A stretch of 5,817 bases of DNA from Anaerolineae bacterium (lineage in GTDB: Bacteria > Chloroflexota > Anaerolineae > UBA1429): contig SKRJ01000168.1 of NCBI GenBank assembly GCA_007118555.1, positions 1 through 5,817 of the forward strand, read 5' to 3'. A program made the translations under genes and the position numbers. Shown in pieces: positions 5,764 to 5,817 of the stretch. The notes beneath the pieces were generated by a model, which was given only the letters and a program-made list of their open reading frames with translations, was not told where the DNA came from and ran no database searches. Numbering within the stretch: the stretch's first letter is position 1; each line of letters opens with the position of its first letter.

Positions 5764-5817
5764 CCCACGGTTGGACGGGGCGCCTGCTGGAGATCGACCT
5801 CTCGACGACAACGATCA
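5760..5817 (+). CDS. aor: Aldehyde:ferredoxin oxidoreductase, N-terminal fragment (cut by window edge)
   Basis: Nineteen codons are visible, beginning MTHGWTGRLLEIDLS. This matches the characteristic AOR opening (GWxGkiLrvDLt), which forms the first strand of the N-terminal domain that binds the tungsten bis-pterin cofactor. Enzymes of this family interconvert aldehydes and carboxylates using ferredoxin or a dedicated Fe-S subunit. The identification rests on this short motif together with the overlapping four-cluster ferredoxin gene, a known arrangement for AOR operons. Which AOR subfamily it belongs to (broad aldehyde, formaldehyde, glyceraldehyde-3-phosphate, or the benzoyl-CoA reductase-like BamB group) cannot be told from this fragment. 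Confidence 0.8.
   Translation, partial: MTHGWTGRLLEIDLSTTTI

Noticed and set aside
5308..5811. Minus-strand open frame of 167 codons opposite the ferredoxin
   Set aside because: The plus strand has sixteen cysteines in perfect cluster spacing, a strong ribosome binding site and an ATGA overlap with AOR. The minus frame is a Gly/Ala/Val-rich shadow that would also run across the divergent promoter region.
1..5817. CRISPR arrays, tRNA or rRNA genes, insertion sequences or transposases
   Set aside because: Reading through the gaps and the genes I saw no repeat-spacer pattern, cloverleaf, rRNA-like stretch, transposase motif or flanking terminal repeats.

Overview
The window is GC-rich bacterial DNA with short intergenic gaps and sigma-70-type promoters. 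It holds two divergent transcription units read from a 117-bp gap at 5212-5328. The gene mix suggests Chloroflexota (Anaerolineae/Caldilineae-like): a CHAT protease fused to an AAA_35-type NTPase, a divergent NuoL/M/N-type antiporter subunit with a Chloroflexi-style C-terminus, and a tungsten aldehyde:ferredoxin oxidoreductase (AOR) with its ferredoxin. This placement is an inference from gene content; no marker gene is present.

Minus strand, in reading order. First is a 913-codon gene (5211-2470) for a multidomain protein: N-terminal region, CHAT caspase-like protease with an intact His/Cys pair, basic linker, AAA_35-type ATPase with winged helix, and an unassigned C-terminal domain of about 170 residues. 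Next is a 123-residue four-helix membrane protein of unknown function (2378-2007). It has its own near-perfect promoter (TTGACA-16 bp-TATAAT) and a strong ribosome binding site. Third is a proton-conducting antiporter-like subunit of the NuoL/M/N family (about 1793-135), preceded by its own promoter (TTGGCG-17 bp-TACAAT). It is followed after 38 bp by the first 32 codons of another small membrane protein that runs off the left edge (96-1). The last two look like part of a complex I, Mrp or membrane-hydrogenase type cluster continuing to the left.

Plus strand: a 144-residue ferredoxin with four [4Fe-4S] cysteine groups (5329-5763) overlaps by four bases (ATGA) with the first 19 codons of an AOR catalytic subunit (5760 to the right edge). 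Together they form a cytoplasmic aldehyde/carboxylate redox module in which the ferredoxin carries electrons to or from the tungsten enzyme.

The divergent gap is the most structured non-coding stretch. The two promoters stand back to back, with their TTGACG -35 boxes forming the arms of a perfect 7-bp inverted repeat 12 bp apart. A second inverted repeat, TGACG-N6-CGTCA, overlaps the start site on the AOR side. The -10 box of the protease gene lies so close to its first ATG that the mRNA may be leaderless. The most promising candidates for new biology are the CHAT-AAA protein with its unassigned C-terminal domain, its membrane-protein neighbour, and this shared control region.
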